Positions 1 through 11,174 of a stretch of DNA of 64,000 bases are shown piece after piece. The notes below the pieces were generated by a model. That model had not been told where the DNA came from. It made no database searches and saw nothing but the letters and a program-made list of their open reading frames with translations. The DNA lies in contig JBBMNZ010000015.1 of assembly GCA_037954325.1 (NCBI GenBank), positions 17,478,001 to 17,542,000 on the forward strand, given 5' to 3'. The stretch is from Fistularia commersonii (taxonomy: Eukaryota > Chordata > Actinopteri > Syngnathiformes > Fistulariidae). The translations under genes and the position numbers were made by a program. Every line of letters begins with the position of its first letter. The first letter of the stretch is position 1.

Positions 1-52
1 CTAACGTGCCGCGCTGTGTTATCAAGGAGGCTTTCCCGCCTTCGGTTTTGGC

Positions 53-755
53 CGGGGGTGTCAAACAGGCCGGTGCCGGCCCGTGGAATAAATCTACAAT
101 TTAAGAAAAATACATAAAAATTATGAACGACATCTTTTAAATAAAAATGCTCCTCCTATATTGTCTGCAAGGGCTGCACTGTTTTAGTCAGCGTTTGCAA
201 CACGATGTGACTCACAACCCCCAGCAGATGGCAGCAATGCTGCTTCTGGCTCTGCAAATCGTATTTTTACTTTTTGGTAGGAATGTTCCTCGTTTTACGT
301 CGGAACCGACACCCTCATCGGCAAGGCGTCGTTGTCAAAAAAGGGATTTTTGAGAAAAATGGACCACTTCCTATTTGTTGGTTGAGGTCAATAAGAAACC
401 TGTATGCTGGGTGTGGATTCGGCAAGTTTCTGTGCCACTATGAGCCACATCCGGCCCGTTTTTGTTTTTTTATCCGTCCCGCCAGACTTTTTTTTGAAAA
501 TTTTCAATTTAATATTTAAATTTAGAAACTCCTAAATTTTTCCTTTTGTTTAACAATGTTTGTTTAACAATGTCTGTACATTTATATGATCATTAATGAG
601 TTTAAAGTTGAAATAAAAAGTCCAAAAATTTATTTAAGTATTAACAATATTTTTACAATTTTCATTTTGCTCAATTTACATGATTCCTAGTTGGCCCGCG
701 CAGAAAAATTAAATAAGAAATGCGGCCTGCTAGCCAAAATAACTGTCCACCCCTG
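53..755 (+). mobile_element. hAT element remnant with BED-finger transposase fragment
   Basis: Degenerate ends GGGGTGTCAAAC (near 55) and GTCCACCCCTG (745-755) resemble hAT termini of the CAGGGGTGTCAAAC type. Inside, 354-420 reads EKWTTSYLLVEVNKKPVCW in one frame, the N-terminal part of BED-zinc-finger hAT transposases of the GTF2IRD2/EPM2AIP1-related kind. The flanking coding sequence is in other frames, so it is broken. The right half is AT-rich. No clear 8-bp target duplication is visible. A related left end and coding piece recur at 17621-18050. Confidence 0.7.
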
Positions 756-1014
756 AAGTAGGCTGTATTTGGCCTCCGGACCAAAATGAGTTTGTCGGCG
801 TTTCAAACACAAGAGCATGTGATTCCCTGTGGACATGAAGGTTACATTTCAGCGTCATCGGCCTCCGAAATTTAATTCTCTCGCTCATCATCCATAGCGT
901 TATCGCTGCAGGGTCGCGGTGCTTCGAGAGCCCGCCCGAGCTGTCATTGGCCGAGAGTCACCCCGGACCGGCCAATCACGGAGCCCCATATAGAGATAAA
1001 CACCTTATTGTCGC

Positions 1015-1250
1015 GGGGCTCCTCAGGGTTCTCCGGGTTCCTCCCGCCGTCCAAAAAACACGCAGGATGCCCTGAAGAAATTCAAGTCCTGGATGCTTTT
1101 GGACTGTGGGAGGAACCAGGAGAACCTTGAGGAACCCCAGGCAGGCACGAAGATCCTTGCTACCCCCGCGGGGATCCGACCCGAGGATTTCATTCCAACG
1201 CAAGGACTGGAATGCGAGCCGATCCCTGCATTAGCCACGTCCACCGCCGG
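1015..1250. repeat. dispersed fish repeat, foldback pair
   Basis: 1015-1052 and 1101-1138 are inverted copies of the widespread fish motif GGACTGTGGGAGGAACC with its continuation, separated by 48 bases. 1139-1250 continues the minus-oriented copy (GCAGGCACGAAGAT, GGGGATCCGACCC). The same family appears at 12898-13090, 32490-32620, 38545-38640, 46150-46285 and, most completely, at 57906-58230. Confidence 0.6.
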
Positions 1251-1942
1251 GGGGAGACAAAGCTCCACAGCTTGGAGGCCCAGGAGGCGTCGACACGCTC
1301 ACAAATACACGCTCGTTGTTGACCGTTTACATCGAAACGTGGCGGCCTAATTGCAGGGCTTCCCTCGAGGAATCCCCTCCGCTAAGTATATCCTCGTCAC
1401 GTTACGGCCGACTCGCCCGCAGGTTCCGGCCCATATAAAGGTGGAAAGAGTCGTCCGGAGCCGCACCTCCTGTCATTAGATTCATTACCGAGGCTCCCGC
1501 TCAGGTCCTCCCGCCGTGGGAGTGAACGCAGCCCCCGTGAATGCGTCACGCGTCGCTGCAGCGCCGCGAAACGGGAGTTCCTCCGCAGCCAGCTGGACTC
1601 CCGACGACGCTCGCTCATCTAGCGGCGGTCACGGTTTATATTTGTGTGCGGGGAGCTTAAATCTTAGCTTCCGCGACCTCGGCTCCGTCTCCTCGGGCCT
1701 CCCGCGGCATCCCGTACGTCTGGAGCTGCCGTGCTCTCAGCTCGCCTCCTCGCAGCTGCACAAGTTCAAATCCACGGTTTATGAATGGATTCCGTCATTT
1801 CCGGACTCTGAAGCGCACCTGAATATAAGCCGCGGCGGCTGAAGCTACCCAAATGAATCCACGTGTACATATATAGGCCGCGCTTACAAGCTGCAGGTGT
1901 AACATGAGATGTTTACACTTTTTTTTTTTTTAAACCGATAAT

Positions 1943-2238
1943 TATGTACCGTAATTTCCGCACGATAAGCCGCGACTTCTTTCACGTAAACAACGATGCG
2001 GCTAATATATGGACGTTTTTTGGGTGGGGGACGCTAACGAGCCTCACGCCGCTAAACATTTCTCCTCGTCGCATCGGACCGATGAAGTGAACGGGAAATT
2101 CTGAGTCCGTTCAACTCCGACGCCGAAGAAGACGACTTTGACGGTTTTAGTGCGCAGCAGGAAGCTAAAGATAGCGATTGGCTAGCCGGTGCGGCTTATA
2201 GTGAGGTGCGCTCAATAGTCAGGAAATTACGGTACATA
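1943..2238 (-). mobile_element. Short MITE with perfect 17-bp terminal inverted repeats
   Basis: It begins TATGTACCGTAATTTCC (1943-1959) and ends with the exact reverse complement (2222-2238). Subterminal blocks (TAAGCCGCGACTT; GCGGCTTATAGTGAGGTGCG) are of the fish family whose ends read CCGTAATTTCCGGACTATAAGCCGC. It is non-coding. Compared with the element at 44727-45013 it is inverted relative to the surrounding outer element. Confidence 0.8.
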
Positions 2239-2357
2239 CCGGTAACATCCACACATACTGGAAATGTCTTTATTTCCAAATACCGCCTGTAACACGACTC
2301 ATGAAATAGATTAAACATAAATAACGGGAGGAAAAGTCCATCCATTTTCTATCCCTC

Positions 2358-2715
2358 GCCATCTCCATCTTCCTCAACGATTCAAGACTTTTGTTGTCAT
2401 TGCAAAACAAAATTTTGAGATAACAGCTCTCAGGTTCAGTGGATTTAAAAACAGACACCAAAAAACCTTAAAAAGCAGGACGCAGCACAAGGATATAAAG
2501 TACAAGACAAAAATACGAATAACATCAAGACGAGTGTGTAGAAAGAAAATAGTGTTTATTGCACTGTAGTGTATGTGGGGTTTGAGTGTTCGGGTTTGTG
2601 CCGAATTCCGTGCTTTTCAATTTGTTTTTGCCTTGATTGTCCTAAACCGCCTCCTTGATGGTGAAAGTTGGGGTTTGTGGTGGCCGAGCCGGGGCGCATC
2701 TCTGAGGACGGCGTG
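2358..2715 (-). mobile_element. LINE-like 3' fragment inserted in the MITE
   Basis: Present in copy A but absent from the equivalent place of copy B (between CCATTTTCTATCC and AAAGTCGTCTT). It contains TTCAAGACTTTTGTTGTCATTGCA, split here as TTCAAGACTTTTG and TTGTCATTGCA, a motif common at 3' ends of fish CR1/L2-type retroposons in reverse orientation. No reverse transcriptase coding is recognisable. Confidence 0.45.
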
Positions 2716-3005
2716 GGCTAAAGTCGTCTTTTTTCATTGTCGGAATTAAACAATCTCAGAATACCACGGTTATTTCATCGGCCCGATGTGACGAGGCTAA
2801 ATGTTTTGGCGACGTAAAGCTAAATTAGCCGCGTGGTTGTTTTAGCCGCTGTGTTCAAAGAGGGTGAAAGAGTAGGTCTGGATCTGACGGTACCTTACGC
2901 TACTCCGAACCCTGATACCTCACGACAGCGCTACCATTCTGCCCCGAATCGCTCTTTTAAAAAACAATGAAATGATCCCTACCATGCTAGCTCAAGGAAT
3001 CCAAT

Positions 3006-3022
3006 GTGTGTGTGTGTGTGTG
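3006..3022. repeat. (TG)n microsatellite
   Basis: About eight TG dinucleotides, with no other notable feature. Confidence 0.95.
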
Positions 3023-6000
3023 AGATACACACAACCCAACTGCTTCCACTCTCCCGTCACTTGGACGTGTCTTAATGAAAAAAGATGATGGTTGCCTCAC
3101 TGAGAAGGCACTGATCATGATAAATGGCGGTCATTCATCACCGCGCTCTCGGTTCGATGCCGACCCCCTCCCGCACGCCGCCTCCTCGTTCGGTGCGAAT
3201 AACAGAGTTGCGGCGTCTGGGGCGCGACGGGCGGCTCGTCAAGCGGAGGGATGACGAGCCAACGGACGGCTCGTCCGGGAATCACCCGGCTGTCGGACAC
3301 GCTCGCCCCCCCCCCCCCCCCCCGACGCGCCTTCTCGCAGGCGCGATCAGTTGAAGTCCGCCGCGACGTCTTCATCTCGGGCTATTTGTACGTCGGAGCG
3401 GCGTGACGTGGCGTGGGCGGGGGCGGGGGGGCCGTCTGTTCACTTTCCGATGGCCTAATGGCGTCCGGGATGTCAGGTTGAAGTGGCGTGTGAGTGAGTG
3501 CGCTTGAAAGGCGCCCCCTCCTCGCTTCTCGCTCGCGGCCTTTTTGAAAAACAAAAGGATTACGGGGAGAGTTATGTTTTTCTTTTTCCCCGACGAGGAG
3601 GCATTTATAATGACAGCTAAATTGTCGGGGGAAGATGGATGCTGAAGTGGCCCGTGCCGCGCAAGATAAACAACAAATTTTTCGGGGGGCACGGCTCTCC
3701 AGCGCTCGGGTTAAAAAGAAAAACTCCCGCGGCCTAAATTGGAAACTTTCTTTTTCCCGCCGGTGATCGGAGCCATATGCGGCCCGACGTAGCTCGTTGC
3801 GGCGCCGGCGTGTACTCGCGGTAGCCGCTCGCCGTGGGGGTTCCACCGCACCGCGCCGCTAATTCTTCCTAGCGCGCGTGCGCCGCAGGAACGCGATTTT
3901 AAAGTGATGACGAAGCTTAAATTCTTTCTGCGCATGCGGACGATCCTGTTTTTATTCCGCGCCTCTGCAGCGAGCGGCGCTAGCGCAGCTAACCTCGCTT
4001 TGTAGCATCTGGCTGGCGAAACATTATTTCGTGGCTTATCCTTTTGATACTTTTCCATTTGACTTCATAAACCAGACGACTAAAGCAAGCATGACTAACA
4101 TTTTGAGGGATTTTTTATTATAACACAAGGTCAGGGAGCTTATGGTTTCATAACAGGGAATGCAAACCTCCGCAATTAGTCGGTGACCCCTTTCAGACCC
4201 GTCAAGGCCTGTTCTGCTTCCCCTGCTGGAGAGCTTTCTCCCAGCTGTCTGGTAAACATGGCGTTTAGCAACCCGGCAGGTCGGCGGGAGGGAGAGGGGG
4301 GACGCCGGGGATGATCTTTGGCGTTTTGGTCTTAGGTGATGAGATCTCGCGCTTCTCTACCGGAAATGAACCCGGCGCAGTTGTTAGTTCTTGGCCTTGT
4401 TTCCGCCGACCCGGGTTTGTTTGACAGGCGCGCCGGGCACACGTCCCCGTGATGGATGGCCCGGGCGCTGGCCAGGCCACGCTCCGCTCGCCGTTCTGCA
4501 AACACGACTCGCTTCGGGCGGCGTTCCATGATGAATCGATCCGAGCGCGACGCCGGAGGGCTCCGGGTCCGACGGCCCGGTGAAATTCTCCATCGAGCGG
4601 AAGAACCCGACCCCCGACGCTTTCCGGAGGATTCTGACTCAAGCGGGGGTTCGTAACCCGGCCGGAGGTTCTGAACCTCCCCGGTTTCACGTACGCATTC
4701 ACAGAACCCATCTTTATTGGAAAAACAAAGTATGATTTGTTCAAATTCAAGTTATACGTTTCCCTGGTGCGCAAAATGAACCGTGCATCAACACGACTGC
4801 GTTCAAAGAACAAAACCAGCAGAACTCGATTTTCTCTCAACAAAAACATAATAATGAATACGTGCTGCAAATCAGAGTGACATCTGCTACTGCCTTCCAG
4901 AGATCGCTTCAGAAATGCGCGGCTTCGCCTCGGCAACAGCCATGTCATTTAGCAACAAAGTCTGTTCCTTTTCTTCGTTTTTACGTCCTCCAAAAAAGGA
5001 TTGCCGGCAAAGACACGTCGTAGCAAACGACAAATTTCCAGGGCTTTCTTCGCAATAACAGGTTACAACGTTGTTGTTCTGAAGAGTTGCCGTCGAACCG
5101 GTTCTGTCATCACGAATTCTATGAGGGTTGTGTGTCTCGACCTCCGAACCCCAGCGGTTCAATGGAACTCAAGTCAAGAACCACCGGCTGAACCCTCATA
5201 GTAACACATTGCGTGCTTGTGTTTGGGTTGAATTTAAAAGCGTTTTTCCCGCCTGCCCTTCAAATCCGCAGCAGGTTATCGGGAAATCTGCGCGTTACGA
5301 AGCTGGAGGTTTTATCCGACACCCCCGCTAACGTGTGGTGTCGCGGTCAAAGGAGCCAATGTTATTGTTTTTCCGATGCGTATCCACATCAAGCGCTGTG
5401 TGCACGGCCTCAGCCATAACTTCCTGCGCGTCCCCCATGCCGTATTCCTCAGGTATCTGCCGCCGCCGCAGAAAAAGGAAAGTCGGGCCGTCGAGCGAGG
5501 AGGAATTCTCTGGACGGCCGCCCGGTGATGTGACCGGGGGGGGGCGCGATCCGGCCTGGCGGAGCCGGCGCTGGGCACGGACTTCTGGCCGATAAGGCGG
5601 CAGACATGCGTGAAAAGCAGAGCGGAGATAACTATTCTCACCTGGGGAAAAGGACCGTATCGGACCGTCGCAATCACCTTAACAGATGGAGCTGTCATAA
5701 CTGATCCGTCTTGATGTTCCCTCAGGAGCATCTCCTGCTTGTTATCAGTGTCACCTCAGACAGATTAAATAGCGCCGGCGGTCAATAGCGGAGTATTTCC
5801 CGTCTGAGTCCACCCCCGCGGCTTTGCATCAAAATAACAGAGGCAATAATCTACAGAGTTGACCGCGAGGTTTCATGAGAAACGAAAAAAAAAAAGAAAA
5901 GAAATAAAGACCCGGTGGATTTGTGGAGTAACCCCCTCTAAGCTCGGCGTCTCCTAAAAACAACCTCTCGCTCTAAATCCACTCCGAGGCTCCGATCCCT

Positions 6001-6997
6001 GAACATACCTGAGGAAAAGTTTCCTCGCTTTGCCCTTCAAACGGCGAGTCCCGTTTAACTCCGTCCGATTCCGAAGACGAACTTTTATCGCCGAGTGAGA
6101 GGGGCGCAAGGGCGACGTTGTTCGCGCGCATCCACCGCAAGAGATCGGAACCCCCGATAACGTGGATGCAAACAAGCCCCTTCTGTTTGTTTTAATTGGC
6201 GGCCCAGCGGCGCGCTAGTCCTCGCGTGCGCTTCCCCCTCCTAGCCGACGGCGAGACGGCGGCGTTCACCGAAACTCAAGATAGCGCTTGCTAATATCGT
6301 TAGCTTGTTTCGCTAACTCCCTGTCGGCATATCGTTGTTGTTCCACGCCACGTCGATCCATCAGAGAACAACGCCCTCGCCGCGCACGCTAGCGCTAGCG
6401 CGATCGCTAACCCTCCCCGGCTAACGACAGGTCCCCCAGAGTTGTGTCCTTCTCTGGACCGGAGAAGACATTCCTGGACGATTAACCGTCCGTGGGATTG
6501 ATGACGGTAATGCTCCGGTGTGCAATTATTGAGATGTTGCAATCCAGCGCTTTTCTTTTTCCTCGTCGTGACAGTGATACGACGTTTGGAAGGGATTCCT
6601 TTTCCATACAAGCAGATTGGAGGTTTATTGTGTTCGGGGTCAGGCGGGTTCACGTGAAGCCCGCGGTGATTACCGGAGTATTAGGAGATTATTCTTGTAT
6701 TATTTGTGGTATTCAAGAACATGATCTTTTTAGTGGGACCTCAAAAAAACCCATAATGAATCAGCAGTTTCATTAGTTTTGTCATGTTTTTGTGCTTTAT
6801 TTTTTCTTTTCCAGCGTCTGGACTCATTAGAGTTTGGCCCGAACAATGCGGATTTAGCCGCATCGTAGCGCAGGGATAGCGAGCGTAGAGCGCAGAACCC
6901 CGAGAGGCCGACGCCGACGCAGCGCGGCGCGCTCTTTCCGGAAAGCGATACCGTTTCCACGCTTGTTGACGTTGTGCGCTCCCCCTCCCCCCCGCAG

Positions 6998-7103
6998 GCT
7001 CCACACGGCCCAGAGAGCCATCAAGCAGACCCAGGTGACGGTGCAGAAGATCGGGAAGGAGATCGAGGAGAAGCTGAGGACGACGGCGGCGTGCACCGAG
7101 CGG
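6998..7103 (+). CDS. uvrag: uvrag internal exon W1: start of coiled coil
   Basis: First UVRAG exon in the window. UVRAG is the Vps38-like subunit of PI3-kinase complex II, which makes PI3P on endosomes and autophagosomes, and its coiled coil pairs with Beclin 1. After one leading base that completes an Arg codon from the previous exon, the frame reads LHTAQRAIKQTQ and continues through IKQTQVTVQKIGKEIEEKLR, which matches human UVRAG as I remember it from about residue 200, where the Beclin-1-binding coiled coil begins. The acceptor is a C-rich tract ending CCGCAG at 6992-6997; the donor is CGG|GTGAGA at 7104, leaving phase 0. The exon is 106 bases. The preceding exon (end of the C2 region) was looked for in 1-6990 and not seen. 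Identity is firm; residue numbers are approximate. Confidence 0.97.
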
Positions 7104-7964
7104 GTGAGAGCGGCGGCAAAAGCTCCCGCGGCGTTTAGGCAGCTGACATTCGTTCCGGTATCAGCGCTTCTCAATCCGCGCTAAGATTAGCACGGCTGTG
7201 TGTTTTGGGAAAATACCTAAAAGCGAGGCGCGAGATTGGATCTGATGTTCCGCGGGGATCACTCATTAGGACGGCGGGGGGAGCCGCTGCCGCGATCGGC
7301 GATAACCGACCCGGCGGTCCCGCTCCAACAACAACCCTCGCGCCCCGCCGGGCTTTGAGAGCTCGCAGCGGCCAAACTAATGCGAGGTGTAATTAGAGCT
7401 CTCGGGCGGCCATTGTTGTTTCCATGTTTTGACGGCTCGGCCGCGGCGCAGAGAGAGCGATCCGAAGAAAAGATTACTCCGTGACCAGAGTCCGTTGTTT
7501 ATGTTTGCACGTCCTGTCATATCCTCTACCTGGATCAAAAGCAAAGGCAAGGACGCATATTTAACATTTTTGGAATTGGCAGCCGCGCAGCTGTGAAAAC
7601 GGAGCTGTGATCCCGGGCTCGGCGCGGTGTTTATTGTAAACATTCGCTTTACAGCCCGGACCCTCCGGGACCCCCCTGGGCCGCCGCCCCGAGGCAGGGA
7701 CGCTGTTTGCCTCCGACTTCCCTCGGCGGAGGAGGGGTCGGGGGGGGGGGGGGAAATAGAAAAATAAGAAAAACCTTCCCACCGCTCACGGGATGACATA
7801 CCAGACGTGCCGAACGCCTCGCCGCCCCTGCACACGATTCTCAGCCGGATCCACCAGAAGTGGAAACAGACGCCGTTTGAGTCGCGATATTAAAGATCCG
7901 GCGGTATCCGAGGAGCAGCGGCGGGGGTTTTGACCGACAGTAATTCCCCGTCCGCTTCAATCAG

Positions 7965-8636
7965 TTTTGCGGAGCATAAGGCACACCACGTTAGAAGACG
8001 CAATATCACGAACGGGTCTATTTTCATACATAAGACGCACCGCATTGTAAGGTGCGGGATAAAACAGACGGTATATAAAGCAAAATAAAACAGTCAGTTT
8101 AGTCCAACTTTCTTCATCTTGCTTTGTTCCCAGGAAATTCTGTTTGGTTTTCTTTACTCGCCGCAGTTGATCCGGTTGCGTCCCATTGATTCATTCATGT
8201 TCTGCTCTATTCCCATCGTCTACTGCGTGAATGATAGCCTTCAGTTTGGATTCCAATTCGTTAGGACGTCTTGTAACAGCCGCCTCGTACACACAAATGC
8301 ACAGTAACTCTCTGTCGAAGCGCAGCACGTAGCGCTATGATAAGAAATGGTAAGCGTGCCACGTACTGTCCTCTGATTGGTTTATCGTCACCAGCGATGG
8401 CGAACGCCTAACGTTAGCATGAGGTTGGAACAACGTCGTTCGACGATGAATCGAGCGGATTTCATCGCTTCCCAAAGTCGCACTGAACCATTTTGACGGA
8501 TGTTTGAGCGCAGTGGACCACATAGAGTTGGTTGGAGGTCGGTAAGCACAACAAGAAGTCATACGTAAGGCACCGGATCATAAGGTGCACGGATTATTTT
8601 TGACAAAATTTAAGTGCGCCTTAAATACGATGCAGC
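7965..8636. mobile_element. MITE of the ATAAGGCGCACC family
   Basis: The left part has GCATAAGGCACACCACG and ATAAGACGCACCGCATT; the right part has GTAAGGCACCGGATCATAAG and AAGTGCGCCTTAAATACGA. Together they form mirrored degenerate termini of the common fish element whose ends read roughly CATAAGGCGCACCGGATTATAAGG. It is non-coding. The boundaries are approximate because the termini are decayed. Confidence 0.65.
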
Positions 8637-9055
8637 AATATCAAAACAAATGGCGTCCCTCAAACGGGGTTCCAAAACCCCACCTCCTCCCTGGATCCCC
8701 ACCTTTCTCACCACAATGGATCCCTTTCAAGAAACAAAAACGTCTCTGACATCCCCTCCCCTTCGGTGAAACATTCCTGAAAAACAAGCTAGCATCAGCT
8801 AATAAATCCGGGTTCGCCGGCTCCTCGTCCGATCCCAGCGGCCGCCGAGGGTCCTTTTGGAAGAGCGGGGCTTCAAAACGGGGTCCACAAAGGCCCGGAC
8901 GCCGTCCCGTCACCCTCTCACCCACGCTCAGACATTAATCTGCCGGCTCGTAACCTCCAACTCCACCTCCACCTACGCCTGCTGCTTATTTACTCAGCTG
9001 ACCTGTTGCTGTGTGATGTTCTGTAGAAGTCACATGGGTCCTGGTGGTGGATCAC

Positions 9056-9082
9056 CCACACACACACACACACACACACACA
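9056..9082. repeat. (CA)n microsatellite
   Basis: Uninterrupted CA run of about 13 units inside a GC-rich part of the intron. Confidence 0.97.
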
Positions 9083-10164
9083 GCTGCTTGGTGAAAGTGC
9101 AGGTTTCGTGCCAGGGCCGGTGCTGGTGGAGATGCAAGCATCAGGGTGCGAGGCGTATGCAGGGATGCTGGCGCTATCACGCCACCCTCTTGTTTCCCGC
9201 TCAAAGCTCTCTGAAGTCCTGAGGAGGCTCCTATCTCGCGTTCCCTCCGAACCCGGACGGATCGCTATCTGAGCCCGCGAGAGGGACCTTTCTGCTTCCA
9301 GCGCAGAACAACAAATAACAAACGTGTTTCTCCTCGCCGTCGTTAGCATGCCGCGTCCGCGGCGGCGACCAGCGTGACGAGTCAGTGCCTCTTCTCCAAC
9401 CAATTCCAGCCTTTTAGGACCAGCCGTGTTTTGGACACTCGCCCTGTTATCCCGAGGAGCTATTAGCATGTAGCCGTTAGCGCCGCCGCCATTATTAGGC
9501 TAACTCCCGCTTCCTGTCTCTGTCCCGGTCGAGGCAGAAGGACGCCCCCCGCATTGAGCCGAGATCCCGGGCCGGCTTTCTGTGGACCATCTCGAAGAGC
9601 GGTGGAAAGTGTCTTCGGGCACTCGGGTCGCGGAGCTAGCCGTCCAAGATGTCCGCCCGCTGCCGCCAAGCCTGGCGCGCAGCCGGCGCAAGAAGCACCG
9701 GCATCCACTCCTGAACGGAAACGTTTCCGTCGCTCTTTGAGATGCTCCACAGCAACCGTGGTCTGAGAGCCATATTTTTTTAACCGCACATGAACATCAC
9801 AACGTCCCTTCCATACAAGCAAATACCTTTGCCAAGCCATATTTATTAAAAATGTCACACGTCAACATGATAGTGACGGAAATTGACTCGTGCACCGCTC
9901 AGACCACAGGCTAGTCTTTTCAACAACAAAACTAGCGTACACTGTCTCACACACACAAAGTCCCAGTTCAACCGAGACCACAAACATAAATATAATCATT
10001 TAATCGTTTTTCTTTTACCATGAATGTTACTTATTTGGACTTCTGGCATCCTCTTCAAATCCGTCCGGTTGATGGGATGCAAACGTTAACGGTCTCGTAA
10101 ATGTTTTGGAAAAACTGCATCTGCAGCAACTCAATCCACGGTTCTTAAGTAGCTGTGACCTCTT

Positions 10165-10475
10165 GCTGCTTCTCCTTCTTCTTTTCCCTTCAGGGTCTCC
10201 ACATCTAATCCACCTTCTCCATCTCACCCTTCTCTCTGGATCCTCCTCTCTCACACCAACCATTTTCATATCATCCCTCACGACCTCCATGTATCTTCTT
10301 TGGTCCACCAATATATCCTCTCTCCCTCCTCTGTCCGTGACCCAACCATCTCCTTCAGACCTTCTCTCCAAAACATCTAACATGATGGACTCGTTCGCGA
10401 TCTTGTCCGTCCTGGTCACCCCCGAAGAGAACCTCAACATCTTCGTCCCTGTCGCTGTTCCTCGTGCACGTTTTT
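10165..10475 (-). mobile_element. RTE-like LINE 3' fragment
   Basis: On the minus strand, pieces such as MLRFSSGVTRTDKIANESI and VVRDDMKMVGVREEDPE match the end of the reverse transcriptase ORF seen more fully at 47217-47915. The + strand shows the family's tail signature CCCTTCAGGGTCTCCACATC. An internal deletion removes the GHVQRR-like segment. It is a 5'-truncated dead copy. Confidence 0.8.
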
Positions 10476-10703
10476 CAAAGTGATTAACATCTCAAAAGCT
10501 CTGGTTGTCTCAAAATAAATAAGTGGTTCATTGACCTAAAACTAAGTTTCCCCAAAACTTCTGTCCCTCATGTTGAATTGAGAAACACAAAAGATCCCTA
10601 AATGTCCAGGAAAAGAAAAGTTGATGCAGATGGAAGGCTGTTTCAAAAAAGATGGGAAGGCGTATTTAACATTTTGGACTGGAATGAGGAAAACTTCAGT
10701 TAT

Positions 10704-10995
10704 TTAAGATAAGATAAATTTTATTGATCGCCAGAGGGGATGCTCCTTTGTCACAAAAGCAGTTATAATGTCAAAAAAAAAAGAATATAAATGTAAAAAG
10801 ACAGACGATAGCAAGACATCCATGAATAAATAGACGGCAGCAACAACAACAACAACATTAGGGATAATAACGGACAACATAAAGGAACAGCGAGGCTGAA
10901 AAATACACAACCAGAACTAAATGATAATAAAAATAGTGACAAAAGTAATAAATAAAACCAGGGACAAACAAGGATAAGATGGACAGCAGAGTTTG
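10704..10995 (-). mobile_element. Retroelement 3' tail (Rex1-like), minus orientation
   Basis: It starts with AGATAAGATAAATTTTATTG then ATCGCCAGAGGGG, the reverse-complement form of the Rex1-type end CCCCTATGGGGATCAATAAAG. It continues through AAGACATCCATGAATAAATAG and a CAA repeat. The same sequence in the opposite orientation lies at 16300-16518. Confidence 0.65.
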
Positions 10996-11140
10996 GGCAC
11001 GACATTTATTTTACATGACATTTACTTCCATGTAAACCGTTAGCTTTAGCATCATGCTAATGCGGCCCTCGGTCAAAATCGGTTTGATAATTTTCTATCT
11101 CAACCTGCGACCTCATGGACGGTATTGCAGTATTGAAATC

Positions 11141-11166
11141 TGTGTGTGTGTGTGTGTGTGTGTGTG
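11141..11166 (+). repeat. (TG)13 tract abutting a splice acceptor
   Basis: Thirteen TG units, then TCCTGCAG, then exon W2. The tract occupies the place of the polypyrimidine tract. UG-rich tracts at this position bind TDP-43 and reduce exon inclusion in CFTR exon 9. The effect in this gene is inferred, not shown. Confidence 0.97.
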
Positions 11167-11174
11167 TCCTGCAG

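Larger units (their letters stand above)
1792..2900. mobile_element. Nested MITE copy A (outer element)
   Basis: The outer element starts with CATTTCCGGACT and GCGCACCTGAATATAAGCCGC and contains AACATGAGATGTTTAC. Its right part (2721-2880) contains ATCGGCCCGATGTGACGAGG and TTTAGCCGC blocks. The same outer sequence occurs in the same order at 44592-45357. A second short element (1943-2238) and a retroelement tail (about 2358-2715) are inserted in it. The outer right terminus is degenerate, so the end is approximate. Confidence 0.65.
1..6997 (+). other. uvrag intron upstream of W1 (partial)
   Basis: Non-coding sequence before the first recognised exon. It holds a hAT remnant (53-755), a foldback repeat (1015-1138), a nested MITE (1792 to about 2900) with an inserted retroelement tail, and a TG run (3006-3022). 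The stretches 756-1014, 1250-1790 and 2900-6990 carry only low-quality open frames in GC- and CpG-rich DNA, and I recognise nothing in them. An AT-richer block at 4690-5200 looks like an old repeat of unknown class. Confidence 0.85.
7104..11174 (+). other. uvrag intron W1-W2
   Basis: GT (GTGAGA) to AG (CCTGCAG), 4.07 kb. It contains a MITE (7965-8636), a CA repeat, an RTE-like LINE fragment (10165-10475) and a retroelement tail (10704-10995). It ends in (TG)13 immediately before the acceptor. 7104-7964 and 8640-10160 are GC-rich with no recognised feature beyond the CA repeat. Confidence 0.9.

Noticed and set aside
3140..3170. GGTTCGATGCC, a perfect-looking pol III B box, as a possible tRNA
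   Set aside because: No A box or cloverleaf stems at the right distance upstream.
4265..4948. 227-codon minus-strand open frame
   Set aside because: No recognisable domain, amino-acid composition typical of GC-rich non-coding DNA, and overlapping open frames on both strands.
5350..5480. Possible upstream uvrag exon in a locally open region
   Set aside because: Translations do not resemble the C2 domain or the segment just before the coiled coil (NSYDVFSLLR in human).
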